Positions 46,448-60,483 of a stretch of 64,000 nt of DNA are shown here, piece by piece (the first letter of the stretch is position 1; each line of letters opens with the position of its first letter). Source of the stretch: Saxidomus purpurata (lineage: Eukaryota; Mollusca; Bivalvia; Venerida; Veneridae); the NCBI GenBank assembly GCA_022818135.1, contig JAFMSR010000030.1, forward strand, positions 765,072-829,071. Direction: 5' to 3'. The notes under the pieces were generated by a model. That model saw nothing but the letters and a program-made list of their open reading frames with translations. It made no database searches and was not told where the DNA came from. Both the position numbers and the translations under genes were made by a program.

Positions 46448-49400
46448 CTTTGAGCAAAGCATTCTAACCAATTTTCTAGATGACTGGGTAGTAAAAGTGA
46501 CATGTAATATGCAACCAAGGTTATTCTTTAATTTGACTGCATGACCTTAATTTTGAGACAGATGACCTTAACTGGAACTTGACCAACATATATAAATCAT
46601 TCAGATAAACATTCTGACCAATTGTCATAGGAAGCAAATGAGACATATAGTGTGATAACAGAGTTTTTCTTTGATTTCACTGTATGACTTAGGTTTTAAT
46701 CCCAGGTGACCTAGTCTTTGTCTTGACATACATAGAAATCGTGAAGCTAAACAATCTGAAAAAACTTCATAATGATAGATTGAAAAAAACGACTCTTAGA
46801 GTCTTTAAGTGTTTTTCTTTGACTTGACCATGAGACGTATCTTTTGACGCCTTAAGACGAAGATTAGAACTTGGTCTCCAAAATATTAAGAAAAAAATTT
46901 CTGAATGATTTTTATAATAATTGGATAGAAAATGTGTCATGTAAACGTTCACTTGTGTTTTATTGCATTTGACCGTGTGACGTAGTATTGTACCCAAGGT
47001 GGTCCAGATTCAATATTATTCTACAAATATTAAAAAGTAACCTTTTGACCAATTTTATGATGATTTGATAGTTAAAACCCTCGGTAATCTAGACTTAAAA
47101 TTGACAAAGACATAATTACAACTGAAACTCGTACCATGCTTCATATTGATTGGCTTATATGCGGCTTCTAGTCTGATAAAAAGGTTTTTCTTTGATTTGA
47201 CAAGTGACGAATTCTCTTACCACAGGTGATCTAGGTTCGAACTTGGCATAGGAACCATTACGACAATACGTTTGGTCAATCTAAATGATCAATGAATAGT
47301 AAATGTGATCGCTAAAATGCAAACATTTTTTTCTATGCGTTGGCCATGTGACCTAGTTTTCGAACTCATATAATCCATATTCGAACTTGACAAGAATTTC
47401 TTTAGACAATATACTGACTTATTTCCAGGATTATTGGTTAATAAATATGGCCTCTGGAACGTAAACGATATTATAAATTTATTTCATTACGTGATCTAGC
47501 TTTCATTACAACGGATCCAGATTCGAAGTCGCTATACAAATCATTGAGATAGCACTTTGACCAATTTTCATGATATTTCGATAGTACATATGACAAACAA
47601 TATGTTAACAAAGCTTTTCTTTGATTTGATAGTGTGATGTAGTTTTTGACCCGAGATGAAACAGATTAAAGAATGACCTACATAACATTACAACAAACAC
47701 TCAAATGTATTTTGATTATGATCGTTTTTTTCTTTCCTTTGGCAATATGACCTCCATTTTGAACCCAAGATACCCAGGCTAGAGGCTAGCCTAGAAATCA
47801 TTAAGAGAAGCATTCTGCCTAACCTTCATGACTATTGAATAGTAAATGCAACATCTACAAGAGTACATAGTGTTTCTTTCATTTGACCGTGGGGCTTTTT
47901 TTACTCCATGTAATCTACATTCGATTTTGAAGCGATTTCTCTTTAACTTTCAAATATTATAGAATATCAGGTACCAATGTCTCGCATAGCTGTACGAGGT
48001 ATTGAGAAATTCTTTACTTTTGACAAAATACCACACATCAGTGTTTTTCTTTGACTTGACCATGATACATACCTTTTGACTCCTTGACACGCGGATTAGA
48101 ACTTGACCTCGAAAATATTAACAAAAATATTCTAAATGATTTTTATGATAAATTGATAGAAACTTTGTCATGAAGAGCGTTCATGAGTGTTTTATTGCAT
48201 TTGACCGTGTGACCTAGTATTGTACCCCAGGTGGTCCAGATTCAAACATTATCTACAAATATTTAAAATTTACTTCTGACCAATTTTATGATGATTTGAT
48301 AGTAAGTACCATCATTACAACTAACAATCCTACCATGTTTCATATTGATTGGCTTATAAATGCGGCTTTAAGTCTGAACTTCTCATAGGAATTATTAAGA
48401 CAAAACGGTTGATCAATCAAAATCATCAATGAATAGTTTATGTGCCCTCTAGAATGAAAACATTTTTTTTCTATGCGTTGGCCATGTGACCTAGTTTTCG
48501 AACTCATGTAATCCATATTCGAACTTGAACAATAATTTATTCAGACAATATACTGAGTTATTTTGATTTCACTACGTGACTTAGTTTTCATTACAACTGA
48601 TCCCGATTTGAAATCGATCTATAAATCATTGAGATAGCACATTGACTAACTTTCATGATATTTTGATAATATATATGACATACCATGTGTCAACACAGCT
48701 TTTCTTTGATTTCATAGAGTGACGTAGGTTTTGACCCGAGATGACACAGATTAAAAATTGACCTACATAACATTACAACAAAAACTCAAACAAATTTTGA
48801 TTTTGATCGGCTTTTCTTTCCTTTGACTATATGACTTTTGAACCCAGGATACCAAGGCTAGAAGCTGTCCTAGAACTCATTAAGAGCAACATTCCGATTG
48901 ACCTTCATGACTATTGAATAGTAAATGCAACATCTACAAGGGTACATAGTGTATCTGTCATTTGACCGTGTGGCCTTCTTGACTCCATGTAATCCACATT
49001 CGATTTTGACCAATGGATTATGATTGGTAAACAAATGTAGCTTCTATCTAATGTAAATAAGGTTTTACTTTGTTTGGACCGAGTAACCTAGTGATAGGTC
49101 CATACGAGGTCAAGCTATTTGAGGTACGTCAAGTGATCGACGTCAAGTTATTTTTAAAGATAATTTCGAGATGCATTAAGCGATGAAGGTCAAATATGCT
49201 TTTCGTGAATGAAGGGATTTTCGTTTAAATATTAAAAAATACAGGTACCAATGGCTCGCCTTGCTGTTCGAGGTATCGAGAAAATTGAAACTATACTGGC
49301 CACTGCCATGTAGAACTCTCTCCTATCGTTACGATTTGTAGCCACGGTTGAATCATATTTCATCAAATTAAATAAATCGGAAACAACGTGAACTTATTTG

Positions 49401-51499
49401 TTCTGGAAAGTAATACTTGCTCTTTCTGTTGCCTTGTAATAAAAATGTTCTGTGCCTGATTCAACCAAGTGATTTACCTTTAACTTTCAAATATTTTTAA
49501 AAAATCAGGCACCAATGTCTCGCATTGCTGTACGAGATGTTCAGAAATACTTTACTTTTGTCAGAAAACCTCACATCTATACTTGATTTGCCTTGTGAAA
49601 GTAGCATAAATAACAAAATAAGATTTCTTTATGGTATCTGTATTTTTAATTTAGGCAACAATGGCTCGAAATGTTTATTACATTTATAATAAGAAAATTA
49701 GAATATTTCTGCCTGGAACCCCATACTTCACATCCATAGTAGTAAAATGATTATTTTATTATCAAAGAATTCGAACTTATTTAGGTACGTCAAGTCATCA
49801 ACGTCAAATTATTTATCTTTCATAGGTTAAAAAATCAGGTATTAATGGCTCGGTTTGCTATACGTGGTATAAAGAACATTGTTACTATCAAGACAACTGA
49901 CATGTATCATTTGCATCTTTAGTGAAAATTTCTAGCCAGAATTTTATCTATTTCAATATTTATATATTCTTTTCTGCTGCATTGTAATTGAAGAGTCCGA
50001 ATATTTCTAGATTCATTAAGTGATTAACGTCAAAAATGTTTTTCGTGAATGAAGGGATTTTACTTTTTAAATATTAAAACTACATGTACCAATGTCTCAC
50101 CAGTCATTGCTGTTCAAGGTATTGAGAAAATTGAAACTATTAATGCCACTGATGATTGGATAGTAAATGTGACATCTCGAATGTTTAAAATAAATTAACT
50201 TGATTCGACTGTGTAACATCTTCTTTGGTCCAAGGTGACCCATTGAAATCATTGAGCAAAACATCTTTTTCAATTTTCAAGATGACTCAGTAGATTAAGT
50301 GACATCTAATGTGCAACCAAGGTTATTCTTTAATTTGACTGTATGACCTAACTTTTGACACATATGACCTTAACTGGAACTTGGCCTACATGTATAAATC
50401 ATTCAGATAAACATTCTGACCAATTGTCATAGGAAGTAAACGACACATACAGTGTGTTAACAAAGTTTTTCTTTGTTTTCACTGTATGACTTAGGTTTTC
50501 ATCCAAGGTGACCTAGACTTTGCCTTGCCATAGAAATCATGAAGATAAACAATCTGAAAAAAATTCATAATGATAGATTGAAAAAAAACGACTCTTATAG
50601 ACGTTTAGTGTTTTTCTTTGACTTTACCATGATACATATCTTTTGACGCCTTAAGACGAAGATTAGAACTTGGCCTCGAAACTATAAAGACAAATATTCT
50701 GCATGATGTTTATGATAATTGGATAGAAAATGTGTCTTTTAGAGCGTTTTATTGCATTTGACCGTGTGACCTCGTATTGTACTCAAGGTAGTCCAGATTC
50801 AACATCATTCCACAAATATTAAAAATTATCCTTCTGACCAATTTTTATGAGGATTTGATAGTAAAAACCCTCGGTAATCCGGACTTAAAATTGAGATAGA
50901 CATAATTAAAACTGACACTCGTAACATGCTTTATACTGATTGGCTTTTAAATGCGGCTTCAAGTCTGTTAACAAGGTCTTTCTTTCATTTGAGAAGTTAA
51001 TTTTTTTTTATCGCAGGTGATCTAGGTTCGAACTTGGCATAGGAATCATTATGACAAATCATTTGATCAATCTAACTGATCAATGAATAGTTAATGTGAC
51101 CTCTAGAAAGAAAGTAATTTTATCTATGCTTTGGCCATGTGACCTAGTTTTCTACTCATGTAATCCAGATATAAACTTGAACAATAATTTATTTAGACAC
51201 TATGATGACTTATTTTTAGGATGATTAGTTAATGAATATGTCCTCTGGAACATAAACAATGTTATTAATTTATTACAATACGTGACCTAGCTTTTATTTC
51301 AGCTGATCCCGATTCGAAATCGGTCTGGAAATCATTGAAATTACACTCTGACCAACTTTCATGATATTTTGATAGTACATATGACATACGTTGCTTTCAA
51401 AGTGTGATGTAGTTCTTAACCCGAGATGACACTGATTAAAAAATGACCTTCATAACATAACAACAAACACTCAAACGAATTTTGATGATGATCGTTTTT
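46448..51499 (+). repeat. Inverted copy, inner part of the right palindrome arm
   Basis: Begins CTTTGAGCAAAGCATTC, the reverse complement of sequence ending at 44,934. Pairs of positions sum to about 91,382, giving centre 45,691. The 76-residue frame 46,997-46,767 is identical to the one at 44,385-44,615, which shows the arms are very young. Confidence 0.85.
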
Positions 51500-53054
51500 A
51501 GAATGGCGATGTCGTATGTCGGGCGGGCGGGCGTCAAACATTGGTTTCCGTTGGATAACTTTAGTTAGGAGTGACCAATTGCAATGAAACTTGGTGTGTA
51601 GGTAGCATGCGTGGAGACGCCGCTTGGAATTGCATTTGGGGTCACTAGGGTCAAGGTCAAGGTCACTGTTACTAAAAATAGAAAAACGGTTTCCGCTCAA
51701 TAACTCGAGCTAGGAGTGACCAATTACAATGAAACTTGGTCTGTAGGTAGCTTGCGTGGAGACGCCGCATGGGATTGCATTTGGGGTCCCTAAGGTCAAG
51801 GTCAAGGTCACAGTTACTAAAAATAGAAAAATGGTTTCCGCTCAATAAATCAAGTTAGGAGTGACCAATTACAATGAAACTTGGTCTGTAGGTAGCTTGC
51901 GAGGAGACGCCGCTTGGAATTGCATTCGGGGTCACTAGGGTCAAGGTCAAGGTCACTGTAACTAAAATAGAAAAACAGAAAAATAGTTTCCGTTCAATAA
52001 CTCAAGTTAGGAGGGACTAATTGCAATCAAACTCAGTGTGTAGGTAGCTTGTGTAGAGAGGAAGCTTGGGATTGCATTAGGGGTCACTTGGTTCAAGGTC
52101 AAGGGCACTGTTACTAAAAATAGAAAAATGGTTTCCACTCAATAACTTGAGTTAGGAGTGACCAATTGTAATGAAACTTGGTGTGTAGGTAGCTTGCGTG
52201 GAGAGGAAGCTTCAGTTCACTATGGTCAAGGTCATTAGGGTCAAGGTCAAGGTCACTGTTACTAAAAAAGATTTTTATTTATTTTTAGTATTTTGATTGT
52301 TTTAAGCAAAACACATTTTTTTTCGGGGTCAAGGTCACTACGGTCAAGGTCACTGTTACTAAAAATAGATTTTATTTATTTTTAGTTTTTAGATTTTTTT
52401 AAGCAAAAAAAATAATTTTGGGGTCAAGGTCACTTGGATCAAGGTCAAGGTCACTGTTACTAAAATAGATTTTTATTTCTTTTTAGTATTTTGATTGTTT
52501 TAAGCAAAGAATTTTTTTTCGGGGTCAAGGTCACTAGGGTCAAGGTCACTGTTACTAAAAAAGATTTTTATATATTTTTAGTTTTTAGATTGTTTTAAGC
52601 AAAAAACAAGCAAAAAATAATAATTTTGGGGTCAAGGTCACTTGGATCAAGGTCAAGGTCACTGTTACTTAAAATAGATTTTTATTTATTTTTAGTTTTT
52701 TGATTGTTTTAAGCAAAAAAATTGGGGGTCAAGGTCACTAGGGTCAAGGTCACTAGGGTCAAGGTCAAGGTCACTTACTAAAAATAGATTTTTATTTATT
52801 TTTAGTTCTTTGATTGTTTTAAGCAAAAAAAAAATTTGGGGGGTCAAGGTCACTAGGGTCAAGGTCACTGTTACTAAAAATGTAAAAAAAAAATAGTTTT
52901 TAAATTGTAGCGAAAAAAAATTTGGGCCCAAGGTCACAAGGGTCAAGGTCAAGGGCACTGTTACTAAGAAAGGGAGGAGTCAAGATGACTGTTTTTTTAA
53001 AAATTCTACAGGCGCCGTTTAAACCTGCTTTGGCGGCATTGCCGCGTCTTCTTG
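51500..53054 (-). mobile_element. TGACCTTGACC minisatellite element, copy C (palindrome right arm)
   Basis: Reverse complement of copy B, 1,555 bp and about 250 bp shorter. At least one 140-bp unit of the last third and some TGACCTTGACC units are missing or gained relative to B. It carries a few substitutions, for example an AGCATGCGTGG variant near 51,605. Its presence in the inverted arm means the insertion predates the inversion. Confidence 0.85.
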
Positions 53055-56000
53055 TTTCTTTCCTTTGATTATATGACCTCGATTTTCTACCCAGGATACC
53101 CAGGCTATAAGATGGCATAGAAATCATTAAGAGAAGCATTCCGCTTAAACTTCATGACTTTTGAATAGCACATGCAACATCTACAAGGGTGCATAGTGTT
53201 TCTGTCATTTGACCGTGTGGCCTTTTGCTACTCCCTGAAATCCATTTTATTTTGACTAATGGATTATAAGACAATTTGACCAATTCTTCGTATGATTGGT
53301 AAATAAATGTAGCTTCTAGATAGTGTAAACAAGGTTTAACTTTAAATGGATCGGGTAACCTAGTTAAGGCCCATACGAGTTCGAACTATTTTAGGTACAT
53401 CAAGTTTTTACTCCATGTAATCCACATTCGATTTTGACCAATGGATAATGATTGGTAAACAAATGTAGCTTCTATCTAGTGTAAACAAGGTTTTACTTTA
53501 ATTGGACCGGGTAACCTAGTTAAGGCCCATACGAGTTCGAACTATTTAAGGTACATCAAGTTTTTACTCCATGTAATCCACATTCGATTTTGACCAATGG
53601 ATTATGGTTGGTTTACAAATGTAGCTTCTATCTAGTGTAAACAAAGTTTTACTTTGATTGGACCGAATAACCTAGTTATAGGCCCATACGAGTTCGAACT
53701 ATTTTAGGTACAAAGTGATCAATGTCAAGTTTTTGTTCAAGATAATTTCTATATTCATCAAGCGATGAAGGTCAAATATGATTTTAGTGAATGAAAGGAG
53801 TTTACTTTAACTTTTAAATATTAAAAATATACAGGTACCAATTGCTCGCCTTGCTGTTCGAGGTATCGAGAAAATTGAAAATATACTGGCCATTGACATG
53901 TAGAACTCTCTCCCATCGTTAAGATTTGGAGCCATGGTTGAATCATATTTCATCAGATAAGTAGATCGAAAAGAAATTATTTGTTCTGGAAAGTGATACT
54001 TGCTCTTTCTGTTGCCTTATAATAAAAAATGTTCTGTGCCTGATTCAACAAAGCGATTTCCCTTTAACTTTCAAATATTAAAGAATATCACGTACCAATG
54101 TCTCGCAATGCTGTACGAGGTATTCAGAAATTCTTTACTTTAGGATTTCTTCATGGTATCTATATTTTAAATATAACCAACAACGACTCGCAATGTTTAT
54201 TCTATTTTTTATCAGTAAATTAGAATATTTCCGCCTGGAGCCCCATACTTCACATCCATAGTAGTAAAACATCAATTCTTTTATAAGCCTGTGTGACCTT
54301 AGTTTTGACACAGATTACCTTAACTGGAAGTTGACCTACATGTATAAAGCATTCAGATAAACAACATGACTAATTGTCATAGGATGTAAATGAGACATAT
54401 AGTGTGCTAACAGCTAACAAAGTTTTTTTTTATTTCACTGTATGGCTTAGGTTTTAATACCAGGTGACCTGGACTTTGCCTTGATATAGAAATCATGAAA
54501 CTGAACAATCTGACCAATGTTCATAATGATAGATTGAGAAAAGCGGCTCTTGTAGTTTTTAAGTGTTTTTCTTTGACTTGACCATGAGACATATCTTTTG
54601 ACACTTTTAGACGAAGATTAGAACTTGGCCTCGAAAATATTAAGACAAATATTCTAAATGATTTTTATGATAAATAAATAGAAACTGTGTCTTGTGGAGC
54701 GTTCATGAGTGTTTTATTGCATTTGATTGTGTGACCTAGTATTTTACCCCAGGTGCTCCAAATTCGAAATTGATCTATAAATATTTAAAATTTACCTTCT
54801 GACCAATTTGTATGGTGATTTGATTATAAATACTCTAGGTAACAAAGATCTAAAATTGACTTAGACATCATTACAACTAACACTCGTACCAAGTTTTATA
54901 TTTATAGGCTAATAAATGCGGCTTCTAATCTGAAAATAATGTTTTTCTTTGATTTGACAAGTGACGTATGTTTTACCCCAGGTGATCTAGGTTCTTACTT
55001 GGCATAGGAATCTTTAAGACGATTCCTTTGATCAATCTAAATGATCAATGAATAGTAAATGTAACCATGTGACCTAGTTTTCGAAATCATGTAATCCAGA
55101 TTCGAAATGAAACATGAAACTATTTAGACAATATACTGACTAATTTTCAACATGACTGGTTAATGAATATGGCCTCTGGAACGTAAACAATGTTATAATC
55201 TGATGTCACTACGTGACTTAGCTTTTATTACAACTGATCCAGATTCGAAATCAATCTTAAAATCATTGAGATAAAACTCTGACCAACGTTCATGATATTT
55301 TGATAGTACATATAACATAAAATGTGTTAACAAAGCTTTTCTTTGATTTGATAGTGTGACGTTTTTGACCCGAGATGACACAGATTAAAAAATGACTTAC
55401 ATAACATTACCAGAAACAATCAAACGTATTTTGACTATGATCGTTTTTTCTTTCCTTTGACTTTTTGACCTTGATTTTGAACCCAGAATACCAATGCTAG
55501 AAGCTGGCCTTTAAATCATGTACAGAAACATTCCGATTAACCTTCATGACAATTGAATGGTAAATAAAACATCTACAATGGTACATAGTGTTTCTTTCAT
55601 TTGACCGTGTGCTCTTTTTTCACTCCATGTAATCCACATTCGATTTTGACCAATGAATTAGAAGGCAAATATCCTGACCAACTTTTATTATGATTATTAT
55701 TTTTAAAGGTAATATCAATTCCACATTAACTTTTAAAGATTCAAAAACAGGTACCAATGGCTCGGCTTGCTGTACGAGGTATTGAGGATATTGTTACTAT
55801 TAGGACCACTGATATGTAGCATTCGCATCCATAGTGAAGATTTCAAGCCAGGATATTATTTATTTCTATTTACATATATCTATTTCTGCCGCATTGTAAT
55901 TTCAGAATCTGAATTATTCTACATTCATTAAGTGATTAAGGCAAATATGTTTTTCGTGAATGAAGGGATTTTACTTTAACTTTTAACTATTAAAATATAC

Positions 56001-57379
56001 AGGTACCAATGTCTCGCCTTCCTGCTAAAGGTATTGAGAAAATTGAAACTATACTGGGCACTAACATGTAGAACTCTCTCCTATCGTTAAGATTTGGAGC
56101 CACGGTTGAATCATATTTCATCAAATTAAATAGATCGGAAAAATCGTGAAATTATTTGTGCTGAAAAGTAATACATGCTCTTTCTGTTGCCTTGTAAGAA
56201 AACATGTTCTGTGCCTGATTCAACCAAGTGATTTACCTTTAACTTGCAAATATTAAAAGAAATCCGGTACCAATGTCTCGCCTAGCTGTACGAGGTATTG
56301 AGAAAGTCTTTGCTTTTGTCAGAAAACCTCACATCTATACTTGGTTTTCTTTATGAAAGTAGCATAAACAACAAAATAGGATTTCTTTATGATATCTAAA
56401 GTTTTAATATAGACAACAATGGCTCGCAATGTTTATTCCATTTATAATCAGAAAATTAAAATATTTCCACCTGGAACCCCATACTTCACATCCATAGTAG
56501 TATAAAGATTATTTTATTATCAAAGAGATCGAACTAATCTAGGTCAATCAAGCTCTAAACGTCAAATTATTTAACTTTTATAGACTAAAAAACAGGTACG
56601 AATGGCTCGGCTTGCTATACGAGGTATTGAGAACATTGTTACTATCAAGACCACTGTCATGTAGCATTTGCATCCATAGTGAAGAGTTCAAGCCATGATA
56701 TATATCTATTTATATATATACATATATGTCTGCTGCATTGTAATTGAAGAATCCGAATATTTCGAGATTCATTAATTGATTAAGGTCAATAATGTTTTTC
56801 GTGAATGGAGGGATTTTACTTTAACTTATAAATATTCAATATACAGGTACCAATGTCTCACCAGTCCTTGCTGTTCGAGGTATTGAGAAAATTGAAACTG
56901 TTGTGGCCACTGACATGAAGAATTCTTTCCCCTCGTCCATCCATTTTCTTGATGATTGGATAGTAAATGTGACTTCACGAATGTTTAAAAAGAATTAACC
57001 TGATTTGACTGTGTAACTTCTTCTTTGGTCACAGGTGACCCATTGAAATCATTGAGGAAACCACTCTAACATATTTTCAAGATGACTTGGTAGTTATAGT
57101 GGCATCTAATGTGTTAACAGGGTTATTCTTTTATTTGACTGTGTGACCTTGATTTTGACACAGATGACCTTAACTGGAACTTGTCCTACATGTATAAAGC
57201 ATTCAGATTAACAATCTGACTAATTGTCATAGGAAGTAAATGAGACATATAGTGTGCTAACAACGTTTTTCTTTGATTTCACTGTATGGCTTAGGTTTTA
57301 ATCCCATATGACATAGACGTTTCCTTGACATAGAAATCATGAAGATAAACAATCTGACCAATGTTCATAATGATAGATT
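53055..57379 (+). repeat. Inverted copy, outer part of the right palindrome arm
   Basis: Reverse complement of 33,627-38,075. The centre of symmetry shifts to about 45,505-45,565 because of the length difference in the minisatellite. It includes three tandem ~162-bp units at about 53,270-53,760 and boxes near 53,834, 54,090, 55,750, 56,002, 56,266, 56,595 and 56,848. It ends at GATAGATT. Confidence 0.85.
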
Positions 57380-60300
57380 TTGTCAAAAGTAAAGAATTTC
57401 TCAATACCTCGTACAGCTATGCGAGACATTGGTACCTGATATTCTATAATATTTGAAAGTTAAAGGGAAATCGCTTCAAAATCGAATGTAGATTACATGG
57501 AGTAAAAAAAGCCCCACGGTCAAATGAAAGAAACACTATGTACTCTTGTAGATGTTGCATTTACTATTCAATAGTCATGAAGGTTAGGCAGAATGCTTCT
57601 CTTAATGATTTCTAGGTTAGTCTCTAGCCTGGGTATCTTGGGTTCAAAATGGAGGTCATATTGCCAAAGGAAAGAAAAAAACGATCATAATCAAAATACA
57701 TTTGAGTGTTTGTTGTAATGTTATGTAGGTCATTCTTTAATCTGTTTCATCTCGGGTCAAAAACTACATCACACTATCAAATCAAAGAAAAGCTTTGTTA
57801 ACATATTGTATGTCATATGTACTATCGAAATATCATGAAAATTGGTCAAAGTGCTATCTCAATGATTTGTATAGCGATTTCGAATCTGGATCAGTTGTAA
57901 TGAAAGCTAGATCACGTAATGAAATCAATTTATAATATCGTTTACGTTCCAGAGGACATATTCATTAACCAATAATCCTGGAAATAAGTCAGTATATTGT
58001 CTAAAGAAATTCTTGTCAAGTTCGAATATGGATTATATGAGTTCGAAAACTAGGTCACATGGCCAACGCATAGAAAAAAATGTTTGCATTTTAGCGATCA
58101 CATTTACTATTCATTGATCATTTAGATTGACCAAACGTTTTGTCGTAATGGTTCCTATGCCAAGTTCGAACCTAGATCACCTGTGGTAAGAGAATTCGTC
58201 ACTTGTCAAATCAAAGAAAAATCTTTAACAGACCTTTAACCTGTTAACAGACTAGAAGCCGCATTTAAAGCCAATCAATATGAAGCATGGTACGAGTTTC
58301 AGTTGTAATTATGTCTTTGTCAATTTTAAGTCTAGATTACCGAGGGTTTTAACTATCAAATCATCATAAAATTGGTCAAAAGGTTACTTTTAATATTTGT
58401 AGAATAATATTGAATCTGGACCATCTTGGGTACAATACTACGTCACACGGTCAAATGCAATAAAACACAAGTGAACGTTTACATGACACATTTTCTATCC
58501 AATTATTATAAAAATCATTCAGAAAACTTTTCTTAATATTTTGGAGACCAAGTTCTAATCTTCGTCTTAAGGCGTCAAAAGATACGTCTCATGGTCAAGT
58601 CAAAGAAAAACACTTAAAGACTCTAAGAGTCGTTTTTTTTCAATCTATCATTATGAAGTTTTTTCAGATTGTTCATTTTCACGATTTCTATGTATGTCAA
58701 GACAAAGATTAGGTCACCTGGGATTAAAACCATAGTCATACAGTGAAATCAAAGAAAAACTCTGTTAACACACTATATGTCTCATTTGCTTCCTATGACA
58801 ATTGGTCAGAATGTTTATCTGAATGATTTATATATGTTGGTCAAGTTCCAGTTAAGGTCATCGGTGTCAAAATTAAGGTCATGCAGTCAAATAAAAGAAT
58901 AACCTTGGTTGCATATTACATGTCACTTAATCTACCGAGTCATCTTGAAAATTGGTTAGAATGCTTTGCTCAAAGATTTCAATGGGTCACCTGGGACCAA
59001 AGAAGAGGTTACACTGTCAATTCAAGTTAATTTACTCGAGATGTCACATTTACTATCCAATCATCATGTAAATGGATGGACGATGGGAGAGAATTCTACA
59101 TGTCAATGGCCATAATAGTTTCAATTTTCTCAATACCTTGAACAGCAATGACTGGAGAGACATTGCTACCTGTAGTTTTAATATTTAAAAAGTAAAATCC
59201 CTTCATTCACGAAAAACATTTTTGACCTTAATCACTTAATGAATCTATAAATTTTCGCACTCTTCAATTACAATGCAGCAGAAAAAGATATATAGATATT
59301 GAAATAGATAAAATCCTGGCTAAAACTTTTCACTATGGATGCAAATGATACATGTCAGTGGTCTTGATAGTAACAATGTTCTTTATACCTCGTACAGCAA
59401 GCCGAGACATTAGTACCTGTCTTTTAACCTATGAAAATTAAATAATTTGACGTTGATGACTTGACGTACCTAAATAAGTTCGAATTCTTTGATAATAAAA
59501 TAATCATTTTACTACTATGGATGTGAAGTATGGGGTTCCAGGCAGAAATATTCTAATTTTCTTATTATAAATGTAATAAACATTGCGAGCCATTGTTGCC
59601 TTTATTGAAAATTTAGATACCATAAAGAAATCTTATTTTGTTATTTATGCTACTTTCATATGGCAAATCAGGTATAGATGTGAGGCTTTCTGACAAAAGT
59701 AAAGTATTTCTCAATACCTCGTACAGCAATGCGAGACATTGGTGCCTGATTTTTTTAAAAATATTTGAAAGTTAAACGTAAATCACTTGGTTGAATCAGG
59801 CACAGAACATGTTTTATTACAAGGCAACAGAAAGAGCAAGTATTACTTTCCAGAACAAATAAGTTCACGTTTTTTCCGATTTATTTAATTTGATGAAATA
59901 TGATTCAACCGTGGCTACAAATCGTAACGATAGGAGAGAGTTCTACATGGCAGTGGCCAGTATAGTTTCAATTTTCTCGATACCTCGAACAGCAAGGCGA
60001 GCCATTGGTACCTGTATTTTTTAATATTTAAACGAAAATCCCTTCATTCACGAAAAGCATATTTGACCTTAATCGCTTAATGCATCTCGAAATTATCTTT
60101 AAAAATAACTTGACGTTGATCACTTTATGTACCTCAAATAGTTCGAACTCGTATGGGCCTATAACTAGGTTACTCGGTCCAATCAAAGTAAAACCTTATT
60201 AACACTAGATAGAAGCAACATTTGTTTACCAATCATAATCCATTGGTCAAAATCGAGTGTGGATTACATGGAGTAAAAAAGGCCACACGGTCAAATGACA

Positions 60301-60483
60301 GATACACTTTGTACTCTTGTAGATGTTGCATTTACTATTCAATAGTCATGAAGGTCAATCGGAATGTTGCTCTTAATGAGTTCTAGGACAGCTTCTAGCC
60401 TGGGTATCCTTAGTTCAAAAATTAGGTCATACCGGTATAGTCAAATGAAAGAAAAACCGATCATAATCAAAATTTATTTGAGT
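57380..60483 (-). repeat. Direct third copy of 43,356-46,447
   Basis: Starts TGTCAAAAGTAAAGAATTTC immediately after the inverted arm and follows 43,356-46,447 at a constant offset near 14,030 with few substitutions (e.g. TTAGTCTCTAGCC for CTAGCCTCTAGCC near 57,615). It continues past TTTGAGTGTTTG where the first copy turns into the inverted arm. Confidence 0.85.

Noticed and set aside
33627..57379. Palindrome as a pure assembly artefact
   Set aside because: Not excluded, but the arms differ in minisatellite length and by substitutions, and the third direct copy has its own changes, which a simple mis-join would not give.
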